Positions 28,833 to 36,052 of a stretch of DNA of 64,000 nt are shown here, in pieces. The notes under the pieces were generated by a model. The model was not told the origin of the DNA. It did no database searches and saw only the letters and a program-made list of their open reading frames with translations. Location: the NCBI RefSeq assembly GCF_000758605.1, contig NZ_CP009282.1, positions 3,782,001 to 3,846,000 on the forward strand. The letters run 5' to 3'. The stretch's first letter is position 1. The number at the start of each line of letters is the position of its first letter. The stretch comes from Paenibacillus sp. FSL R5-0912 (GTDB taxonomy: Bacteria; Bacillota; Bacilli; Paenibacillales; Paenibacillaceae). A program made the position numbers and the translations under genes.

Positions 28833-29036
28833 TTATGCCATCAGCAATACGGAGGAAGCTTTGATAATTGCCGTAACAGCAGAGCCTTCCTTCAGTTCCA
28901 AATCGCGTAGCGCTTCTACTGAGATAATAGAAGTGAGCTTCTGGCCTCCGGTGTCCACCACAACCTTCGCATTGACTTGTCCCTCTTCAATCGACACTAC
29001 AGTACCTTCAAACTGGTTTCTGGCGCTGATCTTCAT
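28833..29036 (-). CDS. Molbindin (Mop/TOBE-domain molybdate-binding protein)
   Basis: A 67-residue single TOBE/Mop domain: KISARNQFEGTVVSIEEG at the start and ITSV-like strands to the end (SAVTAIIKASSVLLM). Such small proteins bind molybdate or tungstate as hexamers and store or buffer it. No molybdate transporter or cofactor gene is near, though the assimilatory nitrite genes are 8 kb away. There is no Shine-Dalgarno sequence before ATG 29036, unlike nearly every other gene here. It is convergent with the kinase gene. Confidence 0.85.
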   Translation of the reverse strand: MKISARNQFEGTVVSIEEGQVNAKVVVDTGGQKLTSIISVEALRDLELKEGSAVTAIIKASSVLLMA

Positions 29037-29101
29037 GATTGTATTGGAGGTTGAATATGGTGTGACCGTTGACTACAGGGAATTTACTGTTCTGGAGGCT
29101 C

Positions 29102-29341
29102 ATGAAGAGGACCGTGAACAACAGTTATTTCATTGATGTGGTTACATACTCAGAAGCTGAGCGCGGTAAAGGATACGGGACGCTAGCCGCCCGGTCACTG
29201 ATTAGTTATTACCTGGAGAGAGGCCAGCTACCCTTGTGGGAAACCACACATGAGAATACCGCGTCACATAGGTTGGCACTGAAGCTGGGATTCGAGCATG
29301 TGGAGAGCTATCCGGTGTTTGCTTATGTCATGGAGAGCTAG
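29102..29341 (+). pseudogene. Truncated GNAT acetyltransferase remnant
   Basis: The last 79 residues read like the C-terminal half of a GNAT acetyltransferase: VVTYSEAERGKGYGTLAAR is the acetyl-CoA loop and NTASHRLALKLGFEHV the closing motif. The usual N-terminal 100 or more residues are absent; upstream, the frame overlaps the molbindin promoter. A ribosome-binding site (TTGGAGG, 29044-29050) precedes a GTG that opens only a 24-codon frame ending at 29136. It is best read as a decayed gene; a functional half-length protein is unlikely. Confidence 0.6.
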
Positions 29342-29356
29342 GAGCTTAAACTTCAG

Positions 29357-29396
29357 TCACCGGCTGTGCTCCATTAGAATGGAGGCGGTCTTTTTT
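29357..29396 (+). terminator. Terminator after the GNAT remnant
   Basis: ACCG...CTCCAT pairs with ATGGAG...CGGT around TAGA, followed by CTTTTTT. Confidence 0.6.
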
Positions 29397-29448
29397 AATG
29401 TAAACAACTCTATGTTGCATTTGGGTAAGAAATCCAGTGTTGTAGGAT

Positions 29449-29577
29449 GCGGACTGAGATTCCGTTATCTAGTTAAATCGTGTCTGAAATGAACAGTATT
29501 GAGTAATTTAAGCGATTCTGAGTCCGATTGTTCAGCAAATCACCCTGATAAGCTCAATTAAGGGAATCTCAGTCCGC
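29449..29577. repeat. Inverted-repeat element, copy 1
   Basis: GCGGACTGAGATTCC at 29449-29463 and its exact reverse complement at 29563-29577 bound a 129-base segment. A third partial copy (ATTCTGAGTCCG, inverted) lies at 29515-29526. The same family recurs at 34646-34821. There is no coding potential inside and no target duplication at the ends. The rest of the 29341-29766 gap holds only the promoter of the next gene. Confidence 0.8.
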
Positions 29578-29765
29578 GTCAGAGGTGGATGGACTTGGAA
29601 TCTCCCGCAAGAACGGACTAGTATGCAATCTGCGATTAAGTATGGGGCGGTATAACTATACAGAGACTGGACCTTACCGTGCAAACCATTCATAATAATA
29701 AGGTCAGTTGTTAACGGTTCCATAGGATTCATTATACTAACTAAACTCAAAACGGAGGTTCTACG

Positions 29766-30749
29766 ATGAAATACCGCAAGCTGGGAAATACAGGTTTATC
29801 AGTAAGTGAAGTCAGCTTTGGCACTTGGGCAATCGGCGGGGACTGGGGCAGCAGCAGGGATGAAGACGGACTCAAGGGATTGCAGCTGGCTTTGGAGCAG
29901 GGCGTTAATTTCTTTGATACTGCCGATGTATACGGCTCCGGGCATGCGGAAGAGCTACTCGCCAAGGCAACCAAAGGCAAGCAGGATGAGATACATATTG
30001 CCACTAAGTTCTGCCGTGGTGGAGATATTCATGATCCGCAGAACTACTCCGCACGCAGAATTAGTGAATATTGTGAACAGAGCCTGCGCAGGCTGGAGAG
30101 AGAGGCCATTGATCTGTATCAGATCCACTGTCCTCCGATTGAGATTCTACGGGACGGCAGTGTCTTCGAAGCGCTTGACCAATTGAAAGCTGAAGGCAAA
30201 ATCCGCCATTACGGCGTGAGTGTTGAAACTATCGAGGAAGGTCTGCTATGCCTTGAATATCCAGGTGTGGAGGCGCTGCAGGTGATCTTCAATCTGTTTC
30301 GCCAGCAGCCTGCACTTGAACTGCTGCCGCGTGCTGCCGCCCACGGAGCGGGTATTCTGGTGCGTTTGCCGCTGGCCAGCGGACTGCTGACTGGTAAATT
30401 CAAGGAATCCAGCACATTCCAGGAGAACGACCACCGCAGCTTCAATGCGAACGGGGAGCACTTTAATGTCGGGGAGACCTTCGCCGGACTGCCGTTTGTC
30501 ACCGGTGTTGCATTGGCCCGCAAGCTCGACTGGATCGCAGAAGGACGCGGGAATATGGCCAGAGCATCTATGCGCTGGATTCTGGATCATCCGGCCGTCA
30601 GCTGTGTCATTCCTGGCTTCAAGAACGAGGCTCAGATCGCAGACAATCTTGCTACACTGGATGTTCCATCCTATAGTTCAGCTGAAATGGAGCGTCTTAG
30701 CGAATTTTATCAGTCCGAAGTAGCTCCGCATATCCGTGGAGGTGTGTAA
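29766..30749 (+). CDS. Aldo/keto reductase (YhdN/IolS-like)
   Basis: A 327-residue aldo/keto reductase of the larger AKR11-13-like group, different from the two shorter reductases upstream. The N-terminus KYRKLGNTGLSVSEVSFGTW is typical. Tetrad residues are in FFDTADVYGSG (Asp, Tyr), ATKF (Lys) and YQIHCP (His); the cofactor site is VIPGFKNEAQIADN near the C-terminus. ACGGAGG precedes the ATG, and TATACT at about 29735 is a likely -10. The TetM-like gene starts 9 bases after its stop, so the two are probably co-transcribed. Confidence 0.9.
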   Translation: MKYRKLGNTGLSVSEVSFGTWAIGGDWGSSRDEDGLKGLQLALEQGVNFFDTADVYGSGHAEELLAKATKGKQDEIHIATKFCRGGDIHDPQNYSARRISEYCEQSLRRLEREAIDLYQIHCPPIEILRDGSVFEALDQLKAEGKIRHYGVSVETIEEGLLCLEYPGVEALQVIFNLFRQQPALELLPRAAAHGAGILVRLPLASGLLTGKFKESSTFQENDHRSFNANGEHFNVGETFAGLPFVTGVALARKLDWIAEGRGNMARASMRWILDHPAVSCVIPGFKNEAQIADNLATLDVPSYSSAEMERLSEFYQSEVAPHIRGGV

Positions 30750-30758
30750 GCGCACCGT

Positions 30759-32717
30759 ATGAATAATATAACTGTCGGACTGCTCGCACATGTAGATGCC
30801 GGCAAGACGACCTTCGCTGAGCAGCTGCTCTACCATACCGAAGCGATCCGCAGCCGTGGCAGAGTGGATCATCAGGATACCTTCATGGATACCCACGAGA
30901 TTGAAAAAGCGCGCGGAATCACTGTTTTTGCCGATCAGGCGGAATTTGTGTATAAGGATTCGCGGTATTTCCTGCTGGATACTCCGGGCCATGTTGATTT
31001 CTCTCCAGAGATGGAGCGCTGTCTGCAGGTGCTGGATTATGCGGTGGTCATCCTCAGTGCGGTGGAAGGCGTGGAGAGTCATACGGAAACCGTATGGCAG
31101 CTGCTGCGCCAGCATAACATTCCCACCCTGTTCTTCATTAACAAAACCGACCGTGCTGGTGCGGATACGCAGCGTGTACTCGAAGAGATCCGGCAGCAGC
31201 TCAGCGGCAATGCCTTCCTGCTGTCGCAGCAGCCGGGGGAAGCGTTGACTGATGAGCAGAGAGCATTTATAGCCGAGCGTGATGACGAGCTGTTGGAAGT
31301 GTATCTGGAAGGAACACTGTCTGACAACGTCTTCCATAGTGCTCTGCCAGACATGTTGAAGCGCGGAGAGATATTTCCGTGTATGCAGGGCTCTGCATTG
31401 CTTGATCAAGGGGTGGACGGGTTCCTGGAGGTTCTTAACGCGTTAACCTTCACGGAGTACGATCATGAGCTGCCTTTTGCGGGGAGAGTCTACAAGATCC
31501 GCCACGACGAAAAAGGCACGCGTATCACCTACATCAAGGCTCTACAGGGAGTTCTGAAGAATAGGGACAGCATAATGTACGGACATGGACCGGAACGTTT
31601 ATCGGCGCGGGTCACCGGAATCCGGAAATATAATAGCACCAAATATATTTCCGCCGATTGGGCTGCCGCAGGGGAACTGTTCGCGGTTGTAGGGCTTACT
31701 GAGGCCCTGCCCGGTGAGGGCGTTGGTGAACTGATGGACTCACAGGAAAGCGGCCTGATACCTACGCTGAAATCCAAAGTCCTTTTTGAGCCGCCGGTAC
31801 ACCTGAAAGAACTGATGAATGCCTTTGGACAGTTGGGTGCGGAAGATCCTTCGCTCAATGTAAGCTGGGATGAAGAGCTGCAGGAGCTGCATATCCATGT
31901 GATGGGAGGAATTCAGCTGGAGATTCTGGAGCAGATCATGGCTGAACGGTTTCAGATCCGGATCACTTTTGGTCCGCCGGAGATTCTCTACAAGGAGACG
32001 ATCACTGGCACCGTCTATGGCTACGGACATTTCGAACCGCTGGGCCACTACGCCGAGGTTCATCTGAAGCTGGAGGCTGGGGAACGCGGCAGCGGTATTA
32101 CCTACATTAACAATTGTCATCCGGATGATCTGGCCGTGGGCTATCAGCATCAGATTGAGCAGCATTTGCTGGAGAGCGGCCATCACGGCCTGCTGACCGG
32201 TTCACCGCTGACCGACCTGAAGATCACCCTGCTTAGCGGCAGAGCACATAATAAGCATACGAACGGTGGAGATTTCCGTGAAGCGGCTTACCGTGCCTTA
32301 CGCCAGGGGCTGGAGCAGGCCGTGAATCTGCTGCTGGAGCCAGTCTATGACCTGAAGCTCCGGATAGATTCAGACTACGTGGGCAAAGTAATGAGTGATA
32401 TCCAGCAGGCCAGCGGCAGCTTCAGCCCACCTGAGATTACGGAGTCCAACGCTGTCATTACCGGTACGGTTCCAGTGGCAAGCTTCATGAATTATGGGGT
32501 GAGACTGGCTTCCATGACCCAGGGCAAGGGTTCGCTGTCGCTTAGAGTCGCGGGTTATCAGCCGTGCCATCAGACCGGGACAGTAATTCAGCAGCGGAAT
32601 TATAATAAAAATGCCGATCCGGCTTACTCCTCTACCTCGATCTTCTGCGCCAAAGGCCAGGCGTATCCGGTACCCTGGGATGAAGCGGAGCAGCAAATGC
32701 ATATTAAAGTTCGATGA
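30759..32717 (+). CDS. TetM/TetO-like ribosomal-protection-type translational GTPase
   Basis: A 652-residue EF-G-like GTPase. The G motifs are AHVDAGKTT (G1), RGIT (G2), DTPGH (G3) and NKTD (G4), followed by domain II, an EF-G domain III/IV region and the C-terminal domain V. Length and domain layout match ribosomal protection proteins (about 640) rather than EF-G (about 690). Known members release tetracycline from the ribosome; many chromosomal Paenibacillus homologues are untested. The only ribosome-binding site, GGAGGTG, lies inside the end of the upstream reductase gene, about 14 bases from ATG, which is unusually far. Resistance is possible but not shown. Confidence 0.82.
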   Translation: MNNITVGLLAHVDAGKTTFAEQLLYHTEAIRSRGRVDHQDTFMDTHEIEKARGITVFADQAEFVYKDSRYFLLDTPGHVDFSPEMERCLQVLDYAVVILSAVEGVESHTETVWQLLRQHNIPTLFFINKTDRAGADTQRVLEEIRQQLSGNAFLLSQQPGEALTDEQRAFIAERDDELLEVYLEGTLSDNVFHSALPDMLKRGEIFPCMQGSALLDQGVDGFLEVLNALTFTEYDHELPFAGRVYKIRHDEKGTRITYIKALQGVLKNRDSIMYGHGPERLSARVTGIRKYNSTKYISADWAAAGELFAVVGLTEALPGEGVGELMDSQESGLIPTLKSKVLFEPPVHLKELMNAFGQLGAEDPSLNVSWDEELQELHIHVMGGIQLEILEQIMAERFQIRITFGPPEILYKETITGTVYGYGHFEPLGHYAEVHLKLEAGERGSGITYINNCHPDDLAVGYQHQIEQHLLESGHHGLLTGSPLTDLKITLLSGRAHNKHTNGGDFREAAYRALRQGLEQAVNLLLEPVYDLKLRIDSDYVGKVMSDIQQASGSFSPPEITESNAVITGTVPVASFMNYGVRLASMTQGKGSLSLRVAGYQPCHQTGTVIQQRNYNKNADPAYSSTSIFCAKGQAYPVPWDEAEQQMHIKVR

Positions 32718-32736
32718 AGAAAGGTGCAGACGGACA

Positions 32737-33138
32737 ATGACAGAAGTAATTGATAAAATTGCCTGGATATATATTGTGGACGGCAAGGTGCTTGGTGCGC
32801 GTTCCAAAGGAAAGGACACTTATTATTTCCCGGGAGGCAAACGGGAGCATGGTGAGAGTGATGCACAGACATTGATCCGGGAGATCCTTGAGGAATTATC
32901 TGTTCAGATCATACCGGAGACTATTGCGGAATTCGGAAGCTTTGAAGCTCCAGCGCATGGCAAAGCAGAGGGCATTTCAGTCCGGATGACCTGCCTCACG
33001 GCAGATTTCACGGGTGAACTGAGTCCGGCTTCCGAAATCGAGGAATTGGCCTGGTTAACCTATGAGGATAAAGCCCGTGTATCAGCTGTCAGTGTGTTGA
33101 TTATGGACAAGCTGCGGGAAATGAAGCTACTCTCCTAA
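32737..33138 (+). CDS. Nudix hydrolase
   Basis: A 133-residue Nudix protein starting at ATG 32737 with GAAAGGTG about 11 bases upstream, 19 bases after the TetM-like gene. The Nudix box GGKREHGESDAQTLIRE followed by ILEELSV matches the consensus except that Ser replaces the last Gly. TYYFPGGK and the small fold resemble MutT-like proteins. Its position suggests it closes the reductase-GTPase-Nudix operon, ended by the hairpin at 33152. The substrate is unknown. Confidence 0.87.
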   Translation: MTEVIDKIAWIYIVDGKVLGARSKGKDTYYFPGGKREHGESDAQTLIREILEELSVQIIPETIAEFGSFEAPAHGKAEGISVRMTCLTADFTGELSPASEIEELAWLTYEDKARVSAVSVLIMDKLREMKLLS

Positions 33139-33151
33139 ACCATACAGTTAT

Positions 33152-33195
33152 AAGCCCGTTTCGAGCCGGAAATCCGGTTTGGAATGGGCTTTTTA
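33152..33195 (+). terminator. Terminator after the Nudix gene
   Basis: AAGCCC pairs with GGGCTT, with an inner CCGG AAAT CCGG stem, and is followed by five T. Confidence 0.8.
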
Positions 33196-33247
33196 TCTCT
33201 TTACCGGCCGCTTTCGGGCAGCTGTTCGCAGACACTTTTTACAACTC

Positions 33248-33261
33248 AGGACATATGTCCT
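33248..33261. promoter_or_regulatory. Perfect palindrome upstream of the YdcZ pair
   Basis: AGGACATATGTCCT is a perfect 14-bp palindrome 61 bases before the first YdcZ-like gene and just upstream of its AT-rich promoter region. It may be an operator; the regulator is unknown. Confidence 0.4.
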
Positions 33262-33321
33262 TCCCGAATCCGGCAAACTGGCTTTTAATTAAAGCAGACA
33301 GTATATAGAGGAGAGAGACAG

Positions 33322-33747
33322 ATGAAGGGGATAATTTTCGCATTTATAGGCGGGGCATGCATTACGCTGCAAGGGGTAGCGAATGCAAGAATCAGCCAGG
33401 ATATTGGTACATGGCAGGCAGCAACGATCACACAGTTCACCGGATTCCTGATGGCGCTGGTCATTGCGCTGATCGTACGGGACGGGAAGAAACACGGCTT
33501 CCGCAAGGTTAATCCGTTGTATCTGATCGGTGGCGGATTTGCCGCATTCGTTATTTTCAGTGAGGTTACGGCGATTCAGAGCATCGGTGTCACCTTAACC
33601 ATCTCCGCTTTGCTGATTGCCCAGCTGTGCCTGACTTTTGTCATCGACATCAAGGGCTGGTTCGGGGTAGCCAAGCAGAAGATGAAGCTGCCGCAGTTTA
33701 TCGGGATCGGGATGATGATCCTGGGTGTGGTCGTGCTGAAGTTCTGA
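33322..33747 (+). CDS. DMT family transporter, YdcZ type, first of a pair
   Basis: A 141-residue membrane protein with four to five helices (GIIFAFIGGACITLQGVANA at the start, GMMILGVVVLKF at the end) and the conserved N-terminal Gly/Gln pattern of the YdcZ (DUF606) family. It is half-size compared with ten-helix EamA transporters, so a functional unit is probably a dimer. It is followed by a second, homologous half-size gene after 77 bases, suggesting a heterodimer of opposite orientation as in paired SMR proteins. GAGGAGAG precedes the ATG. Cargo unknown. Confidence 0.85.
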   Translation: MKGIIFAFIGGACITLQGVANARISQDIGTWQAATITQFTGFLMALVIALIVRDGKKHGFRKVNPLYLIGGGFAAFVIFSEVTAIQSIGVTLTISALLIAQLCLTFVIDIKGWFGVAKQKMKLPQFIGIGMMILGVVVLKF

Positions 33748-33824
33748 TGATTAGGTCAAGCAATGTAGAATATATCCAGCAGGCAACAAGGCAATACAAA
33801 TTAGTATATAAGGGAGCAACAGAT

Positions 33825-34319
33825 ATGTTAGCAGGAATATTACTCGCGCTAATCGCGGGTGCACTGGTTAGTCTTCAGAATATTTTCAATGCCAAGGTCA
33901 ATGAGCATACAGGCTCCTGGACAACCACCACACTGGTGCTGGGCATGGGATTCGCAGCTTCACTGATTATGGGGCTGATTATGGAAGGGAAGAACATGTT
34001 CACGCTGCAGCATATGCAGCCCTGGTACTGGTTCAGCGGTATGATCGGTGTGGGTGTCGTCATCTGTCTGGTCCAGGCCACCCGAATTCTTGGCGCAACT
34101 TATGCCATCTCCATTGTCCTGACCGCTCAGCTCGGCTTCGCCTTACTCTGGGATTCCTTGGGCTGGCTGGGCCTGGAGAAGGTTCCGTTCTCGTTCAATC
34201 AGCTGATCGGTGTGCTCATCATCGTCGGGGGAATTCTGGTGTTCAAATTAGGAGGCAAAAGCGATTCTAAAGAATCCGCCGGAGCCATCGAGCGCCGCAA
34301 TGCGCTGCATACGGATTAA
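33825..34319 (+). CDS. DMT family transporter, YdcZ type, second of a pair
   Basis: A 164-residue homologue of the preceding gene: LAGILLALIAGALVSLQNIFN at the start and LIGVLIIVGGILVFKLGGK near the end align with the same features there. It also has a 20-residue hydrophilic tail absent from its partner. ATG 33825 has AGGGAG about 9 bases upstream; the frame is open further 5' but only in the shadow of the first gene. The pair probably forms one transporter. Divergence between the two is large, so the duplication is old. Confidence 0.85.
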   Translation: MLAGILLALIAGALVSLQNIFNAKVNEHTGSWTTTTLVLGMGFAASLIMGLIMEGKNMFTLQHMQPWYWFSGMIGVGVVICLVQATRILGATYAISIVLTAQLGFALLWDSLGWLGLEKVPFSFNQLIGVLIIVGGILVFKLGGKSDSKESAGAIERRNALHTD

Positions 34320-34330
34320 ATGTGAGGCGC

Positions 34331-34372
34331 GCACCGTTCAAATACGGACTGCGTGCTTTTTTTTCAATATAC
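34331..34372 (+). terminator. Terminator of the YdcZ pair
   Basis: GCAC-CGT pairs with ACG-GTGC around TTCAAAT with an internal bulge, followed by eight T. Confidence 0.6.
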
Positions 34373-34494
34373 AAGAATTTATTGGCATCCACCATAAATT
34401 TATCCTTCTATTCCTTGCTGAAAAGATGCTTTCCTTATAGGGACGGGTAAGCTGCCGTTACAGGAGAGATGCTGATATGTGAGGGCTTGCTAAG

Positions 34495-34630
34495 AACGGG
34501 TACTGGTGGGGATGAAGGTACTGGTGGAGCTGGTAGTGCTGGTAGCGTACTGGTGGAGTTGGGGAATTGGAAATACTGGTGTGTTGGAGGTGCTTGTGGT
34601 ACTGGAGATGCTTGTGGTACTGGAACTGTT
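34495..34630 (+). repeat. GT-rich degenerate minisatellite
   Basis: TACTGG recurs six times in about 130 bases, often as GGTACTGGTGG, and an 18-base unit (containing TGCTTGTGGTACTGGA) is directly repeated with one change. The strand is G/T-rich with very few C. A 61-codon frame (34469-34654) spans it, rich in Gly, Thr and Cys, but AGGAG is only two bases from its ATG, so I do not call it a gene. This repeat, the inverted repeats at 34646-34821 and the terminator at 34941 account for the 675-base gap. Confidence 0.6.
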
Positions 34631-34645
34631 CGACTAAGTGAAGAA

Positions 34646-34821
34646 GCGGACTGATATTCCTCTATTTCATGTAAAAAGCTCTATTGCAGCGTACGCGGAC
34701 TGACATTCCGTTATCCTGTACATTCGGACAAAAAATGAGCGTGTTTCGGACACTTAACGGAATCTGAGTCCGCTTGTCAAGCGATTTCGCCAAAACTGCT
34801 GAAATAACGGAATCTCAGTCC
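34646..34821. repeat. Inverted-repeat element, copy 2 (nested pairs)
   Basis: Four copies of the GCGGACTGAGATTCCGTTA family: two forward (34646-34660 and 34695-34714) and two inverted (34754-34773 and 34804-34821). They form an inner and an outer inverted-repeat pair; the inner arms match at 17 of 20 positions. The same core bounds the element at 29449-29577. Confidence 0.8.
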
Positions 34822-34940
34822 TCATAATAGTGTGTTAGTTGTGTAGAACCCGGTATGCTCCCGCAGAAAAAGTGCCTGATCGCCAGTACTCCCGCAAAGG
34901 AAAGCAACACCAGGCAGCAGCCCGGTGCTTAACCGCGCGC

Positions 34941-34967
34941 AAAAAGCAGACCGCAAATACGGTCTGC
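34941..34967 (-). terminator. Terminator of the ANTAR/TrpD-like operon
   Basis: Read on the minus strand, GCAGACCG pairs with CGGTCTGC around six bases and is followed by TTTTT. It lies 27 bases past the TrpD-like stop codon. Confidence 0.88.
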
Positions 34968-34993
34968 CGCCCCTTTATACGCCTGCAAAGAGG

Positions 34994-36040
34994 CTACACC
35001 TGCCCAAGGGAGGCTGCCCTGCTTGCTAACATCGTGCTTTTCCATTTCGCATACGTATTCCAGGCCTGACCGTTATCCAGCAGATGCTTGCAGGTATAGA
35101 CGCCTTCCTCAATAGAGTTGACCCTGCCGGCGGCATGGAGTCGGGCTGCGCCATTGAGCAGTGTCTGATTGTAGAATGCCAGATGTCCGCCGCCCTGCAG
35201 CACTTCCTCGGCGGTACGCAGCTGTCTTTCGGCTGTCCAACTGAACTCCGGAACGGGCACGTCCAGTCCGAGCGACTCCGGATCAATAATATCCAGCTCC
35301 GCCGCTCCATTCTGAATGCGGTATACGCGGTTCGGCCGGTCGATATACAGATCCTCTGAGCCTTCCACGCCTTGAACAACCAATCCCCGCTGATAACCGA
35401 GCTTCACAATCAGCCGGGAGATCCGGTCGAATACCGTATTATGAAAAATGCCGAAGACGATATAAGGTGAACAGGAATAATCAATCAGCTTCTCGGCTGT
35501 GTTGAAAATCGTGCGCAGCCCAATGTCTTCACGCAGGCCGCGCAATGCACCCAGCGGCGGGCACCACTGCTCAGAATTTGCGAACAGCACACCGCTGGCC
35601 TCCGCCGCCTCAATGGCGGCACTGCGGCTCAGACCGGCAATATCAATTCCGGATGCTTGAATGATATCCTGCAGCGTAATTCCCCACTTCGGAGGCAAGC
35701 CTGCGGAGCCATGCAGGGTAACCGGCAGACCGGCGGCAGACAGAAGGAAGGCTGCCGGGAATGTGGCGATGAAAGAATGAACCCTGCCGTCATAGGGGCC
35801 GGCACAATCGATCCCCTGTTGGACAGGTTCCCGTGAGGCATATTTGCGGCAGACCGCGACGAAGGCTTCCAGCTCTTCCAGGCTCTCCAGCTTCATGCGT
35901 TCGGCGATCAGGAACGCGCCAATCTGCACCGGAGAAGCAGTCTGTCCGAGAATGGCTTCCGCCGCATATTCCGCTTCCCCGTAGCTTAAATCCTTGGCAC
36001 CGCGCTTGCCGCGGGCCACTTCTTTCAGAATATTAATCAT
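34994..36040 (-). CDS. Anthranilate phosphoribosyltransferase-like protein (TrpD2 type)
   Basis: A 348-residue protein with the TrpD fold: an N-terminal helical domain (AEYAAEAILGQTASPVQIGAFL) and an alpha/beta domain with AGLPVTLHGSAGLPPKWG. The canonical PRPP-binding GTGGD is replaced by AGPYDG and the KHGNR motif by LHGSA, so it is probably not anthranilate phosphoribosyltransferase; it fits the TrpD2/YbiB-like branch, for which nucleic-acid binding has been described. It starts 12 bases after the ANTAR gene with AAGGAG upstream, so the two form an operon divergent from nirB. A role in nitrogen regulation or metabolism is inferred only from context. Confidence 0.75.
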   Translation of the reverse strand: MINILKEVARGKRGAKDLSYGEAEYAAEAILGQTASPVQIGAFLIAERMKLESLEELEAFVAVCRKYASREPVQQGIDCAGPYDGRVHSFIATFPAAFLLSAAGLPVTLHGSAGLPPKWGITLQDIIQASGIDIAGLSRSAAIEAAEASGVLFANSEQWCPPLGALRGLREDIGLRTIFNTAEKLIDYSCSPYIVFGIFHNTVFDRISRLIVKLGYQRGLVVQGVEGSEDLYIDRPNRVYRIQNGAAELDIIDPESLGLDVPVPEFSWTAERQLRTAEEVLQGGGHLAFYNQTLLNGAARLHAAGRVNSIEEGVYTCKHLLDNGQAWNTYAKWKSTMLASRAASLGQV

Positions 36041-36052
36041 ATGGAAGTCTCC

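Noticed and set aside
29449-29577. Insertion sequence
   Set aside because: There is no transposase frame inside and no target-site duplication outside the 15-base arms; kept as a repeat element only.
30759-32717. Confident call of tetracycline resistance
   Set aside because: Domain layout fits, but non-resistance homologues exist and no mobile or inducible leader context is seen.
34495-34630. CRISPR array
   Set aside because: The repeat unit is short, irregular and contiguous, with no unique spacers and no cas genes nearby.
34469-34654. A 61-codon Gly/Thr/Cys-rich frame as a gene
   Set aside because: AGGAG lies only two bases from the ATG and the whole frame coincides with the TACTGG repeat; it is treated as repeat sequence.
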